Notes under the pieces: model-generated
Databases searched by the model: none
What the model was told of the DNA's origin: nothing
What the model saw: only the letters and a program-made list of their open reading frames with translations
Program-made: the position numbers and the translations under genes
In this document: piece after piece, positions 18,768 to 27,944 of the stretch
How the letters are laid out: every line of letters begins with the position of its first letter
How positions within the stretch are numbered: the stretch's first letter is position 1
Source of the DNA: JBJXHN01 sp046233135
GTDB lineage: Bacteria; Pseudomonadota; Alphaproteobacteria; Rhodospirillales; Rhodospirillaceae
Length of the DNA: 64,000 nucleotides
NCBI GenBank assembly: GCA_046233135.1
Contig: JBJXHN010000002.1
Span: 1-64,000 of the forward strand
Direction of reading: 5' to 3'

Positions 18768-19370
18768 CTATTCTTCCGGCTCGAAGCTCAGCCGGCCGTC
18801 GGCATCTTCCCGGATCACCCCAAGAACAATGCCCGGATCGTCCACCGGCAGGTCGGTGGCCGGCAGGCCGTTGGTCATCCGTACGGTACCGTCGGGCGTC
18901 ATGATGGCGCCAACCCGGGCGTCGCCGCGCGGGCTGGTCAGCACCGGTCCCACGGCGGTGCGGATCACCCGCACCACGGCGGGGCTGTCCACATCCACCA
19001 GGATTTCGCCGCCCGGTTCGACCAGATGCAGGAAGGCCGGGGCCTGACCGGATGTGCCGTCGTGCCAGCGCACGGTGATTGCCGAGGCTTCGTCCCGGGG
19101 CGGGAACAGGGGCGTTTCCACCACCGTCTGCCCGGCCCGCTGCACCGTCAGCCAGCGCGCCTGGTTATCCAGGAAGGGTTCCAGGTGCACCCGCGACAGC
19201 AGCACCCGGCCGATGCCCTGGGGCAGGTCCACCACCACCCGTTCCCGCCGCTCGAACAGCAGGGCGAAGGGGCTGTCGCTGAAGCGCGACAGGGCCAGCA
19301 CCCCCATGGTGACGCCGATGGCTGCCAGGGCCGTGCCGGTCAGCAGGATATTGCGGGTGCGCCGGATCAT
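18768..19370 (-). CDS. Hypothetical exported or membrane-anchored protein
   Basis: A 200-residue protein with one N-terminal hydrophobic segment (NILLTGTALAAIGVTMGVLAL) and a probably periplasmic remainder that looks beta-rich. No domain is recognised. Its ATG overlaps the metW stop (ATGA), so it is the third gene of the metX-metW operon and should be translationally coupled to it. A link to methionine metabolism is not evident from the sequence. Confidence 0.72.
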   Translation of the reverse strand: MIRRTRNILLTGTALAAIGVTMGVLALSRFSDSPFALLFERRERVVVDLPQGIGRVLLSRVHLEPFLDNQARWLTVQRAGQTVVETPLFPPRDEASAITVRWHDGTSGQAPAFLHLVEPGGEILVDVDSPAVVRVIRTAVGPVLTSPRGDARVGAIMTPDGTVRMTNGLPATDLPVDDPGIVLGVIREDADGRLSFEPEE

Positions 19371-20059
19371 GGAGTGTCCTTTCGGGAGCCGTCATCGCTC
19401 CGGGCGGGCTGGCAGACCGGCCGGGTTTCCGCGCCGGGGCGGCGCAGCAGAAAGATGCCCTGATGGGCAAGCACGTTGGCCAGCGGCCCGTCGCCGGCGA
19501 AGCGGTGGCGATAACCGGAGTCGTCCAGGGCGATGGCCTTGTCCACATGGATCCCCATGTCCCGGCAGAGCAGCAGGAAATCGGCGATGGTGCACAGGTG
19601 GATGTTGGGCGTGTTCCACCACTCGTAGGGCATGGACGGACCCATGGGCATGCGTCCGCCGGTCAGCAGATGCAGCCGCGACCGCCAATGGCCGAAGTTG
19701 GGGAAGGAGACGATGGCATGCCGGCCGATTCGCAGCATGTTTGTCAGCACCTGCCGCGGGCGCTGGGTGGCTTGCAGGGTCTGGGACAGGATCACGTAGT
19801 CGAAGACGTTTTCCGGATAATCGTCCAGATCCGTATCCGCGTCCCCCTGAATCACCGACACTCCCTGGGCGACGGAGGCATGGACGCCGGCCATGGACAG
19901 CTCGATTCCCCGGCCGTCCACCTGCTTGGTGCGTTGCAGATAGGCCAGCAGGTCCCCTTCGGCGCAGCCCACATCCAGCACCCGGGAGCCGGGGTCGACC
20001 ATCTCGGCGATCAATTGCAGGTCGTAGCGGATGGATCCGGTGCGGGGATCGGGGGTCAT
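19367..20059 (-). CDS. metW: MetW, methionine biosynthesis protein
   Basis: A 230-residue class I methyltransferase-fold protein of the MetW family. The SAM-binding motif [15 protein letters not shown] is followed by [22 protein letters not shown] and [11 protein letters not shown], which are diagnostic for MetW. MetW works with MetX-type acyltransferases in homoserine acylation; its methyltransferase activity is not established. It overlaps metX by four bases (ATGA) upstream and the hypothetical gene downstream in the same way. Confidence 0.95.
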   Translation of the reverse strand: MTPDPRTGSIRYDLQLIAEMVDPGSRVLDVGCAEGDLLAYLQRTKQVDGRGIELSMAGVHASVAQGVSVIQGDADTDLDDYPENVFDYVILSQTLQATQRPRQVLTNMLRIGRHAIVSFPNFGHWRSRLHLLTGGRMPMGPSMPYEWWNTPNIHLCTIADFLLLCRDMGIHVDKAIALDDSGYRHRFAGDGPLANVLAHQGIFLLRRPGAETRPVCQPARSDDGSRKDTP

Positions 20060-21231
20060 GGATGCAGGTCCTCGGCGCGCGGCAGGCCCCAGTGCTCGGC
20101 CGCGCCTTCCAGGAAGCCGCCCAGGGTGCCGTGGAAGGCCGGCTCGTCCAGCAGGAAGGCGTCGTGGCCCTTGTCGGTCTCCACCTCGGCGAAGCTGACA
20201 TTGGCCGCCACGGCGTTCAGGGCGCGCACTACCGCCCGGCTTTCCTGGGTGGGGAACAGCCAGTCGCTGGAGAAGGAGATGACGCAATAGCGCACCGGAG
20301 TCCCCCGGAAGGTGCCGCTCAGCCCCCCCTCCGACTCCAGGGACAGATCGAAGTAGTCCATGGCCCGGGTGATATACAGGTAGCTGTTGGCGTCAAACCG
20401 CTGCACGAAGGTGGATCCCTGGTGGCGCAGGTAGCTTTCCACCTGGAAGTCCGCCTCGAATCCGTAGGAATAGGAAACGGCGGTGCTGTTTTGCAGCCGC
20501 CGGCCGAATTTGCGGTGCAGGGCAGGTTCGGACAGATAGGTGATATGGGCGGTCATCCGCGCCACCGCCAGGCCGCGGGTGGGCACCTTGCCCTGGCTCA
20601 GGTAATCCCCGCCGCACCAGTCCGGGTCGGCCATGATCGCCTGGCGTCCGACCTCGTGGAAGGCGATGTTCTGGGCGGAATGGCGCCAGGAGCCGGCGAT
20701 GGGCACGGCGGAGAACACCCGTTCGGGCAGCGTCACGGTCCATTGCAGCACCTGCATCGCCCCCATGGAGCCGCCGACGACGCTGAACAGTTTGTCGATG
20801 CCCAGGTAGTCGAGCAGCAGCGCCTGGGTGCGCACCATGTCGCGGATGGTCACCACCGGGAAGGTCAGTCCCCAGGGCTTGCCGGTCTCCGGGTTGATGT
20901 CTTTCGGCCCCGTGGTGCCCAGGCAGCCGCCTAGCACGTTGCTGCAGAGGACGAACCAGCGGTTGGTGTCGATCACCTTGCCCGGCCCGACCAGATCCTC
21001 CCACCAGCCCGGCTTGCCGGTGATCGGGTGGGTGCCCAGCATGTACTGGTCCCCGGTCAGCGCATGGCAGATCAGGATGGCGTTGGAGCGGGTCTCGTTC
21101 AGGCGGCCGGCGGTCTGATAGGCAACGCGAATGGGGCCGAGGTCGGCGCCGCAATCCAGGCGCAGCGGCCGGTCGGTGCACAGCGTGACTTCCTCGTTGA
21201 TCGGCACGGCCGCCGCGGTCTGGGCGTCCAT
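20056..21231 (-). CDS. metX: Homoserine O-acyltransferase
   Basis: MetX acylates L-homoserine, the first committed step of methionine synthesis, in the cytoplasm. The 391-residue alpha/beta-hydrolase has [21 protein letters not shown], the nucleophile elbow [10 protein letters not shown], and the acid and His in FSSDWLFP and DKGHDAFLL. MetX enzymes use acetyl-CoA or succinyl-CoA, and I do not assign the donor. GGGAGA lies upstream of the ATG. A good promoter and a leader of about 175 bases precede it. Confidence 0.95.
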   Translation of the reverse strand: MDAQTAAAVPINEEVTLCTDRPLRLDCGADLGPIRVAYQTAGRLNETRSNAILICHALTGDQYMLGTHPITGKPGWWEDLVGPGKVIDTNRWFVLCSNVLGGCLGTTGPKDINPETGKPWGLTFPVVTIRDMVRTQALLLDYLGIDKLFSVVGGSMGAMQVLQWTVTLPERVFSAVPIAGSWRHSAQNIAFHEVGRQAIMADPDWCGGDYLSQGKVPTRGLAVARMTAHITYLSEPALHRKFGRRLQNSTAVSYSYGFEADFQVESYLRHQGSTFVQRFDANSYLYITRAMDYFDLSLESEGGLSGTFRGTPVRYCVISFSSDWLFPTQESRAVVRALNAVAANVSFAEVETDKGHDAFLLDEPAFHGTLGGFLEGAAEHWGLPRAEDLHP

Positions 21232-21412
21232 TCAAGGCGTCTCCCATGAGGTAAGGGGATCCGGGGAAAGGCGTACGAAACCCCGCCGCATCCCGAAACC
21301 GGTGCGGTGCATGGCCGGGACGATCCGGGGGCCGGGCAGCGGGGGTTGGGTGGGGGTGAACCCGCCCGGCGGCTCCCGTTACCGGCTCCGATACCGTCAC
21401 GACAAGGGGTGA

Positions 21413-21441
21413 TTGCTAAAAACCGACTCCCCCGCTGTCAA
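21413..21441 (-). promoter_or_regulatory. sigma70-type promoter of the metX operon
   Basis: On the minus strand TTGACA (21441-21436) is followed after 17 bases by TAGCAA (21418-21413). Transcription would start near 21405, leaving a leader of about 175 bases before metX. The leader is GC-rich and can form hairpins but does not match SAM-II, SAM-I or cobalamin consensus motifs that I know. Confidence 0.65.
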
Positions 21442-21522
21442 CGTTTTCTTTGATTTCGTATGCTGTTGGGTCTACACCTTACGACCTTTCGCGAAACTCC
21501 GCCACGACCCTCTTCAGGCACC

Positions 21523-22386
21523 ATGGTTGACAGCTCACCCTCCCTCGACGCCCTCCGCGAGGAAATCGACATCATCGACGATCAGATCCACGACCTGCTG
21601 ATGCGCAGGGCGGAGATGGCGCGCATGGTGGCCGCGGCCAAGGCCGGGCAGGGACCGGTCCTGCTGCGCCCGGGCCGGGAAGCCGCCGTTCTGCGCCGCC
21701 TGCTGGGCCGGCACCAGGGGGCGTTCCCCTCGGCCGTCGTGGTGCGCCTGTGGCGGGAGATCTTTTCGGCCATCGTCGCCATGCAGGGTCCGTATTCCAT
21801 GGCCGTCTGCATCCAGCCGGATCGCGGGGGTCACGGCTTTGTCGAGCTGGCGCGCAACCAGTACGGCAGCAATACCCCCATGACCATCCACCAGTCCGCC
21901 AGCCAGGTGGTGCAGGAGGTCTGGGAAGGCCGGGCATCGGTGGGGGTTCTACCCCTGCCCCAGGCCGAGGACTCCATCGCCTGGTGGCCCAGCCTGCTCA
22001 GCCAGCTGTCCGGCACGCCCCGGGTGATCGGCCGGCTGCCCTTCTTTGCCGGCGATCGCGGCGGGCTGGAAGCCCTGTGCGTCGCCTGCCTGGAGCCCGA
22101 GCCCAGCGGCGGCGAGGACCATGGCCTGATCGCCGTGGACTCCGGCCCCAACCTCAGCCGGGCCAGCCTGGTGACGGCGTTCGAGGACGCCGGATTCGAC
22201 ACGCTCGGGGTGATGGATGTCCGTCCCCTGGCCGACGGCACCCGCCTGACCCTGGTCGAGGTATGGGGCTTCGTTGCCCAGGATGACCCGCGTCTGCATC
22301 GCCTGGAGGGCCTGGAAGGCACCGTCGGCGGGCGGGCCGTGGTGGTCGGCAGCTACGCCCAGCCGGTCGGCTTCCACCAGGGCTGA
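21523..22386 (+). CDS. Chorismate mutase (AroQ type) with P-protein-like C-terminal region
   Basis: Residues about 5-95 form an AroQ-class chorismate mutase: LDALREEIDIIDDQIHDLLM, RRAEMARMVAAAK and RPGREAAVLRRLL carry the conserved Arg, Lys and Arg-Glu positions. It converts chorismate to prephenate. The remaining 190 residues resemble a shortened P-protein: GRASVGVLPLP recalls the prephenate dehydratase strand (GVLPIENS), but the catalytic Thr-Arg-Phe motif is missing. Residues about 205-265 (TAFEDAGFDTLGVMDVRP, LVEVWGFVAQDDPRLHRL) look ACT-like. It heads an aromatic amino acid block with hisC-like and tyrA genes. It starts at ATG 21523 and is divergent from metX. Confidence 0.8.
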   Translation: MVDSSPSLDALREEIDIIDDQIHDLLMRRAEMARMVAAAKAGQGPVLLRPGREAAVLRRLLGRHQGAFPSAVVVRLWREIFSAIVAMQGPYSMAVCIQPDRGGHGFVELARNQYGSNTPMTIHQSASQVVQEVWEGRASVGVLPLPQAEDSIAWWPSLLSQLSGTPRVIGRLPFFAGDRGGLEALCVACLEPEPSGGEDHGLIAVDSGPNLSRASLVTAFEDAGFDTLGVMDVRPLADGTRLTLVEVWGFVAQDDPRLHRLEGLEGTVGGRAVVVGSYAQPVGFHQG

Positions 22387-22494
22387 TCGGCGACACTCCC
22401 TCCTTCGCCAGCGTCCGTCTCCGGGCGGACCCTGCTTCTCCGGTCCTTGAGACCGTCGTGATTCGCTCCCTTGTTCAGGAAATAGGTGGTCGGC

Positions 22495-23607
22495 ATGTCA
22501 GACCTGCGGTTGCCCCAGCCTCGGCCCGGTATCATGGATATCACCCCCTATGCCGGGGGCGAATCCAAGCTCGCCGGCGTCGAGACGGTGATCAAGCTGT
22601 CCTCCAACGAAGGCGCCCTGGGCGCCAGCCCGAAGGCGCGGGAGGCTCTGGCGCGGGCCAGCATGGACATCCATCGCTATCCGGACGGCGGCTGCGGGGC
22701 TCTGCGCGAGGCCATCGGCAAGCGCATGGGGCTGGATCCGGCCCGCATCGTCTGCGGCGCAGGGTCCGACGAACTGATCGGCCTGCTGTGCAAGGCCTAC
22801 GCCGGTCCGGGCGACACGATCGTGCAGACCCGTCACGGGTTCCTGATGTATGCCATCTATGCCAAGGCGGCGGGGGTGGAGACGCTGTTCGCGCCGGAAA
22901 CCGGTCTGCGGGCCGATGTGGATGCGATTCTGGAAACGGTGCAGCCGTCGACCCGGATCGTTTTCATCGCCAACCCCAACAACCCAACGGGCACCTACAT
23001 TTCTGCCGATGAGTTGAAGCGCCTGCGGGAAGGGCTGCGGGACGACATCATCCTGGCCATTGATGCGGCCTATTCGGAATTCGTCACCCGGAACGACTAT
23101 ACCGACGGCCAGATGCTGGTGGACAGCCACCCCAACACGGTGATGCTGCGCACGTTTTCCAAGATTCATGGCCTGGGCGGGGTGCGTCTTGGCTGGTGCT
23201 ATGCGCCGGCGCATATCGTGGATGTGCTGAACCGGGTGCGCAGTCCGTTCAACGTCTCCGGCCCGGCTCAGGCGGCGGGGGCGGCGGCGATTGCCGACAT
23301 CGCCTTCACCGATCTGGCGGTGGCCCACAATACCGTGTGGCTGGAATGGACCCAGGAACGGCTGCGTGCCCTGGGGCTGCAAGTCACCGATTCGGTGGGC
23401 AACTTCGCCCTGGCCACCTTCACCAATCCCGACGGACCGTCGGCGGCGGAGGCGGATACCTTCCTGCGCGCCCACGGGATCATCGTGCGGCGGGTCGGCG
23501 GCTACGGCCTGCCCGACAGCCTGCGCATCTCCATTGGCCGCGACACGGAAATGACCGCCTGTGCCGAGGCCCTGGCGGCTTTCCTGGCGACAGAGGGGGC
23601 ATCATGA
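22495..23607 (+). CDS. hisC: Histidinol-phosphate/aromatic aminotransferase
   Basis: A PLP-dependent aminotransferase of fold type I (370 residues) in the HisC family. It shows LSSNEGALGASPKA, GAGSDELIGLL, NPNNPTGTYI, DAAYSEF and the PLP lysine in RTFSKIHGLGGVRLGW, with LRISIG near the end. HisC enzymes act on histidinol phosphate and often also on aromatic keto acids. Its four-base ATGA overlap with tyrA and its position after chorismate mutase favour a role in tyrosine and phenylalanine synthesis, so this may be a second, aromatic-specific copy. AGGTGG precedes the ATG; a GTG at 22486 is an alternative. Confidence 0.9.
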   Translation: MSDLRLPQPRPGIMDITPYAGGESKLAGVETVIKLSSNEGALGASPKAREALARASMDIHRYPDGGCGALREAIGKRMGLDPARIVCGAGSDELIGLLCKAYAGPGDTIVQTRHGFLMYAIYAKAAGVETLFAPETGLRADVDAILETVQPSTRIVFIANPNNPTGTYISADELKRLREGLRDDIILAIDAAYSEFVTRNDYTDGQMLVDSHPNTVMLRTFSKIHGLGGVRLGWCYAPAHIVDVLNRVRSPFNVSGPAQAAGAAAIADIAFTDLAVAHNTVWLEWTQERLRALGLQVTDSVGNFALATFTNPDGPSAAEADTFLRAHGIIVRRVGGYGLPDSLRISIGRDTEMTACAEALAAFLATEGAS

Positions 23608-24494
23608 CTGCGGCGGAACCGCTGTTTGACCGCGTTGCTCTGATCGGCCTGGGGCTCATTGGCTCCTCGCTGGCGCGGGCGATCCGGCGCGAAGGGCTGG
23701 CCGGCACCCTGGTGGCCGGCGATGCCAGTCCCGAGGTCTGTGCCCGGGTGCTTGAGCTGGGCATTGCCGATGAAGCCGACACCGACCTGGCCGTCGTGGC
23801 GCGGGACGCGGACCTGGTGGTGGTCTGCACCCCCGTGGGCGCCTGCGGCGCGGTGGCGGAGCGGATCGCACCGTCCCTGAAGGCCGGGGCCATCGTCTCC
23901 GATGTCGGCTCGATCAAGGCGGCGGTGGTCGAGAAGATGGCGCCGCATCTGCCGGCCGGAGTTCATCTGGTGCCGGGCCATCCGGTGGCGGGTACGGAAA
24001 AGAGCGGGCCGGACGCCGGCTTCGCCGACTTGTTCCCGGGCCGCTGGTGTATCCTCACCCCGCCCGAGGGGACGGACGAGGCGGCGGTGGCCAAGGTGGC
24101 CGAGCTGTGGCGGCGGGTCGGCATGATCCTGGAGTTCATGACACCCGATCATCACGACAAGGTGCTGGCCATCACCAGCCATCTGCCGCATCTGATCGCC
24201 TATACCATCGTCGGCACGGCGTCCGAGCTGGAAGATCACCTGTCCCGCGAGGTGATCAAGTTCTCCGCCGGGGGGTTCCGCGACTTCACCCGCATCGCCG
24301 CATCCGATCCGGTGATGTGGCGGGACGTGTTCCTGAACAACAAGGAGGCGGTGCTGGAGGTGTTGCAGCGCTTCACCGAAGATCTGACCGCCATGCAGCG
24401 CGCCATCCGCTATGGCGAGGGCGACACCTTGGAGGCCATGTTCACCAAGACCCGGGCCATCCGGAAAAGCGTGATCGACGCCAAGCAGGCATGA
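23604..24494 (+). CDS. tyrA: Prephenate/arogenate dehydrogenase
   Basis: A 296-residue NAD(P)-dependent dehydrogenase of the TyrA family. The Rossmann motif ALIGLGLIGSSLARA opens the protein; DVGSIKAAVVE, HPVAGTEKSGPDAGFADLF and ITSHLPHLIAY are the conserved active-site segments, the last holding the catalytic His. It makes hydroxyphenylpyruvate or tyrosine from prephenate or arogenate; the substrate preference is not readable. There is no chorismate mutase domain, consistent with the separate mutase gene upstream. The ATGA overlap with the hisC-like gene indicates coupled translation. Confidence 0.94.
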   Translation: MTAAEPLFDRVALIGLGLIGSSLARAIRREGLAGTLVAGDASPEVCARVLELGIADEADTDLAVVARDADLVVVCTPVGACGAVAERIAPSLKAGAIVSDVGSIKAAVVEKMAPHLPAGVHLVPGHPVAGTEKSGPDAGFADLFPGRWCILTPPEGTDEAAVAKVAELWRRVGMILEFMTPDHHDKVLAITSHLPHLIAYTIVGTASELEDHLSREVIKFSAGGFRDFTRIAASDPVMWRDVFLNNKEAVLEVLQRFTEDLTAMQRAIRYGEGDTLEAMFTKTRAIRKSVIDAKQA

Positions 24495-24522
24495 TGAGCG
24501 GGGGCCTGAGGACGCTGCCGCC

Positions 24523-25128
24523 ATGACGGAAGTCTGTGACGATACCGCCTTGCCTCCGGCCGAGGAGATGGAAACCCCGCGTCTGTTGCTGCGGCCCGCC
24601 ACCCTGGCCGATGCCCCGGAAACCCAGCTCCTGTTTCCCCAGTGGGATGTGGTGCGTTTCCTGGACGCCCAGGTCCCCTGGCCTTTTCCGGACAATGGCG
24701 CGCGGGTGTTCCTTGAAAAGCGTGCATTGCCGGCCATGGCCGAGCGCCGGGAATGGCATTGGAGCCTGCGTCTGAAAGGCGCTGCGGGATCTCCGATGAT
24801 CGGGGCGATTAATTTAAGCCTGGAAGAGGACAGCAACCGGGGCTTCTGGCTCGGCGTGCCCTGGCGCGGTCGGGGCTACATGACCGAGGCGTGCACGGTG
24901 GTCACCGATTTCTGGTTCGAACGCCTGGGGCAACCGGTTCTGCGCGTGCCGAAGGCGGTCGGCAATACGGGCTCCCGCCGCCTGTCGGAGCGCATGGGCA
25001 TGCGCCTGGTCGGCCTGGCGGAAGCGGACCACGTGTGTGGGCGCCTGATGTCCGAGCTTTGGGAAATCACCGCCGAGGAATGGCGGCAATGGCGGGACGC
25101 TCAGATGGCGGCCAGCGTATCGGCATAG
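24523..25128 (+). CDS. GNAT-family N-acetyltransferase (RimJ/RimL-like)
   Basis: A 201-residue GNAT acetyltransferase. METPRLLLRPATLADAPE is the usual RimJ/RimL opening, FWLGVPWRGRGYMTEA is the acetyl-CoA binding loop (R-G-x-G-Y), and NTGSRRLSERMGMRLVG the closing C-terminal motif. The target amine is unknown. It starts 28 bases after tyrA and may be the last gene of that operon. Its stop codon lies within a perfect tandem duplication. Confidence 0.88.
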   Translation: MTEVCDDTALPPAEEMETPRLLLRPATLADAPETQLLFPQWDVVRFLDAQVPWPFPDNGARVFLEKRALPAMAERREWHWSLRLKGAAGSPMIGAINLSLEEDSNRGFWLGVPWRGRGYMTEACTVVTDFWFERLGQPVLRVPKAVGNTGSRRLSERMGMRLVGLAEADHVCGRLMSELWEITAEEWRQWRDAQMAASVSA

Positions 25129-25146
25129 AAGCGTATCGGCATAGAA
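25115..25146 (+). repeat. 16-base tandem duplication at a stop codon
   Basis: GCGTATCGGCATAGAA occurs twice without spacing at 25115-25130 and 25131-25146. The first copy contains the last codons and TAG stop (25126-25128) of the acetyltransferase gene. A second copy of the stop sequence follows, so the duplication does not alter the protein. Confidence 0.9.
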
Positions 25147-25148
25147 AT

Positions 25149-25187
25149 GCCGGCGCGCCGCCCTCGGGGTCGAGGGGGCGCGCCGGC
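25149..25187. terminator. hairpin between convergent GNAT and pgk genes
   Basis: An 11-base perfect inverted repeat (25149-25159 with 25177-25187, arm GCCGGCGCGCC) encloses a second short stem CCCTCG/CGAGGG. There is no T-run, so it may act as a transcript-end hairpin for both convergent genes rather than a standard terminator. Confidence 0.55.
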
Positions 25188-25217
25188 TTCGAGGCCGCCG
25201 CCGGTGTCAGCCGCCGA

Positions 25218-26414
25218 TCAGTCTTCCAGCGCCGCGACGCCGGGCAGGGTCTTGCCTTCCAGCCATTCCAGGAACGCGCCGCCGGCCGTGGAGACGTAGC
25301 TGAAGCTTTCCAGCACGCCGGCGTTGGCCAGGGCCGAAACCGTATCGCCGCCACCGGCCACGGTCAGCAGGGTGCCGTCCTTGGTCAGGCGGGCCGCTTC
25401 CTGGGCCACGGCGTTGGTCGCGGCGTCGAAGGGCTTGATCTCGAAAGCGCCCATCGGACCGTTCCATACCAGGGTCTTGCAGCCCGACAGCTTGGCCACG
25501 ACTGCCTTGGCGCTTTCCGGACCAACGTCCAGAATCATCTTGTCGGCCGGAACCTGATCGATGGCCACCACGTCGTTGGCGGCCCCTTCCTTGAATTCAC
25601 CGGAAACCACCGCGTCGATGGGCAGGACGATCTCGCAGCCGGCCTTGGCGGCCTTTTCCATGATCTGCCGTGCTGTGTCGGCCATATCCTTTTCGCACAG
25701 CGAGCTGCCGATTTCGGTGCCGGCCGCGAACAGGAAGGTGTTGGCCATGCCGCCGCCGATGATCAGCATGTCCACTTTCTCCACCATGTTGCCCAGCAGG
25801 TCGAGCTTGGTGGAAACCTTGGCGCCGCCGACGATGGCGGCGGTCGGACGTTCGGGCTTTTCCAGGGCCTTGCCCAGGGCGTCCAGTTCCGCCTGCATCA
25901 GGCGGCCGGCCGCGGCGGGCACCAGGCGCGCGATGTATTCCGTCGAGGCATGCGCGCGGTGGGCCGAGGAAAAGGCGTCGTTCACATAAAGATCGCACAG
26001 CTCGGACAGCTGTTCGGCAAAGGCCGGATCGTTGCCTTCCTCCTCGGCGTGGAAGCGCAGGTTTTCCAGCAGCGCCACTTCGCCGGGGGCCAGGCCGTTC
26101 ACCACCAGCTCGGCGGCGGGGCCGACGCAATCATCGGCGAAAGCCACGGGCATGCCGCCCAGGGCGTGGGAGAGGGGCTCCACCACCGGCTTCAGGCTCA
26201 TTTCCGGCACGCGCTTGCCCTTCGGGCGACCGAAGTGGGAACAGATCACCACGCAGGCACCGCGTTCCGCCAGGGCGCGCACGGTTTCCGCGGACCGGTC
26301 GATGCGGGTGGTATCGGTGACTTTGCCGTCCTTGACCGGCACGTTCAGGTCGGCGCGCACCAGCACGCGTTTGCCCTGGACCTCCAGGTCGTCGATCGTC
26401 TTGAAAGCCGCCAT
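25218..26414 (-). CDS. pgk: Phosphoglycerate kinase
   Basis: PGK transfers phosphate between 1,3-bisphosphoglycerate and ADP in glycolysis and, in reverse, in carbon fixation or gluconeogenesis. The 398-residue protein shows [74 protein letters not shown] and the nucleotide loop GGGDTVSAL. The ATG at 26414 (MAAFKT) follows AGGGAAA; the open frame extends upstream but has no support. It lies 180 bases after gap on the same strand, the usual gap-pgk pairing. Confidence 0.97.
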   Translation of the reverse strand: MAAFKTIDDLEVQGKRVLVRADLNVPVKDGKVTDTTRIDRSAETVRALAERGACVVICSHFGRPKGKRVPEMSLKPVVEPLSHALGGMPVAFADDCVGPAAELVVNGLAPGEVALLENLRFHAEEEGNDPAFAEQLSELCDLYVNDAFSSAHRAHASTEYIARLVPAAAGRLMQAELDALGKALEKPERPTAAIVGGAKVSTKLDLLGNMVEKVDMLIIGGGMANTFLFAAGTEIGSSLCEKDMADTARQIMEKAAKAGCEIVLPIDAVVSGEFKEGAANDVVAIDQVPADKMILDVGPESAKAVVAKLSGCKTLVWNGPMGAFEIKPFDAATNAVAQEAARLTKDGTLLTVAGGGDTVSALANAGVLESFSYVSTAGGAFLEWLEGKTLPGVAALED

Positions 26415-26594
26415 GGTCGTTTCCCTGCCTTGTTCTGTTATGACCAATCCATCATCCGCCTGAACGGGCGTCCGGCCCCTTGCCCCCACCTCACCCCTCC
26501 ATGGGAGGCGGCCTGGCGACACCCCGTTGCCGCAAAGGCTGCGGACGGGGCGCCGCCGGGCCGGCCGGGACCGGACGGATCCGTTCAAGGGTCC

Positions 26595-27602
26595 TTAGAT
26601 GAGCTTGCCCATCGCCACCGCCGTGTCGAGCATGCGGTTGGAGAAGCCCCACTCGTTGTCGTACCAGCTCAGCACGCGGGCGAAGGTGCCCTCGATCACC
26701 TTGGTCTGGGTAGAATCGAAGGTGGAGCTGTTGGCATTGTGGTTGAAGTCGACGCTGACCAGCGGCGCCGTGTTGATGCCCAGCACGCCCTTCAGCTTGC
26801 CGTCCGCGGCTTCCTGCATGGCGGCATTGATCGCCTCTTCGGTGGCGACCTTGTTCAGCACCACCTTCAGGTCGACCACCGAGACGTTCGGGGTCGGCAC
26901 GCGAATGGCGGTGCCGTCCAGCTTGCCGGCCAGTTCGGGCAGCACCAGGCCGACGGCCTTGGCCGCACCGGTGGAGGTCGGGATCATCGACACGGCCGCG
27001 GCACGGGCGCGGCGCAGATCCTTGTGCAGGGTGTCCACCGTCCGCTGGTCGCCGGTGTAGGCGTGGATGGTGGTCATGAAGCCGTGGTTGATGCCGAAGG
27101 TGTCATGCAGCACCGAGGCGACCGGCGCCAGGCAGTTGGTGGTGCAGGACGCGTTGGACACCACCAGGTGATCCTTGGTCAGCTTGTCGGTGTTCACGCC
27201 GTGCACCACCGTCAGGTCGGCGCCCTTGGACGGGGCGGAGACCAGAACGCGCTTGGCACCGGCGGTCAGGTGCACCTGGGCCTTGTCCTTGTCGGTGAAG
27301 ATGCCGGTGCATTCGGCCACGATGTCCACGTCCAGCTCGCCCCAGGGCAGCTTGGTGGGGTCGCGCTCGGCCAGCACCTTCATGGTGCGGTCGCCGATCT
27401 TCATCACGTCGCCGTCAACGGACACGTCGGCGTTGAGGACGCCATGCACCGAGTCGTACTTGATCATGTGGGCATTGGCTTCCGCCGAGCCCAAATCGTT
27501 GATGGCGACGATCTCCACGTCGGTGCGGCCCGATTCCACCAGCGCGCGCAGCACGAGGCGGCCGATGCGGCCGAAACCGTTGATCGCAACACGAACAGCC
27601 AT
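26595..27602 (-). CDS. gap: Glyceraldehyde-3-phosphate dehydrogenase, type I
   Basis: A 335-residue GAPDH that oxidises glyceraldehyde 3-phosphate with NAD(P) and phosphate. It has the cofactor motif [14 protein letters not shown], the catalytic Cys in [38 protein letters not shown] and the C-terminal [22 protein letters not shown] lies nine bases before the ATG at 27602, so a TTG six bases upstream is not the start. It precedes pgk on the same strand and is divergent from the polyphosphate kinase gene. Confidence 0.97.
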   Translation of the reverse strand: MAVRVAINGFGRIGRLVLRALVESGRTDVEIVAINDLGSAEANAHMIKYDSVHGVLNADVSVDGDVMKIGDRTMKVLAERDPTKLPWGELDVDIVAECTGIFTDKDKAQVHLTAGAKRVLVSAPSKGADLTVVHGVNTDKLTKDHLVVSNASCTTNCLAPVASVLHDTFGINHGFMTTIHAYTGDQRTVDTLHKDLRRARAAAVSMIPTSTGAAKAVGLVLPELAGKLDGTAIRVPTPNVSVVDLKVVLNKVATEEAINAAMQEAADGKLKGVLGINTAPLVSVDFNHNANSSTFDSTQTKVIEGTFARVLSWYDNEWGFSNRMLDTAVAMGKLI

Positions 27603-27944
27603 AGTCAATTTCCTCCGTAGGACCTTGGCCTGAAGGACTCAGGCAGGGGCAGCCGCAGAACGGCTGCGGGGTGAGTAAAGGCAAGCACCGGGGCGGCCCG
27701 GAATGGCCGGAAAAGGAGGCGCCGGGAGCCCCAGCGAGAGAAAGAGCGCCGCACGGATCCGAAGGGACCGACGCGTGTGCGCGCGGCAACTTAGCACAGG
27801 CTACGGCGCAAATCCCAGCCCAAGAACAACGGCGGAGACAGTCCTTGAGTGCTCTTGCGGGAATGGACCCTTGCAATCCCTGGCATAGAGGATAGTGTCC
27901 TGTTCCGCATGACGTTTTCATGAATATGCCGGGGGAGGGACCGC
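27603..27944. other. 342-base divergent intergenic region, gap/ppk2
   Basis: No gene is supported here. A hairpin GCAGCCG/CGGCTGC with a five-base loop lies at about 27652-27670, in what would be the 5' leader of gap. The promoters of gap and of the polyphosphate kinase gene must lie here, but I cannot place them confidently. Confidence 0.4.

Noticed and set aside
21232..21412. SAM riboswitch before metX
   Set aside because: The leader does not contain the SAM-II or SAM-I conserved core that I could recognise; left as an unexplained leader.
24891..27620. Open frame of 909 codons on the plus strand
   Set aside because: Antisense to pgk and gap, both with unmistakable signatures; composition is Gly/His-rich as in a shadow frame.
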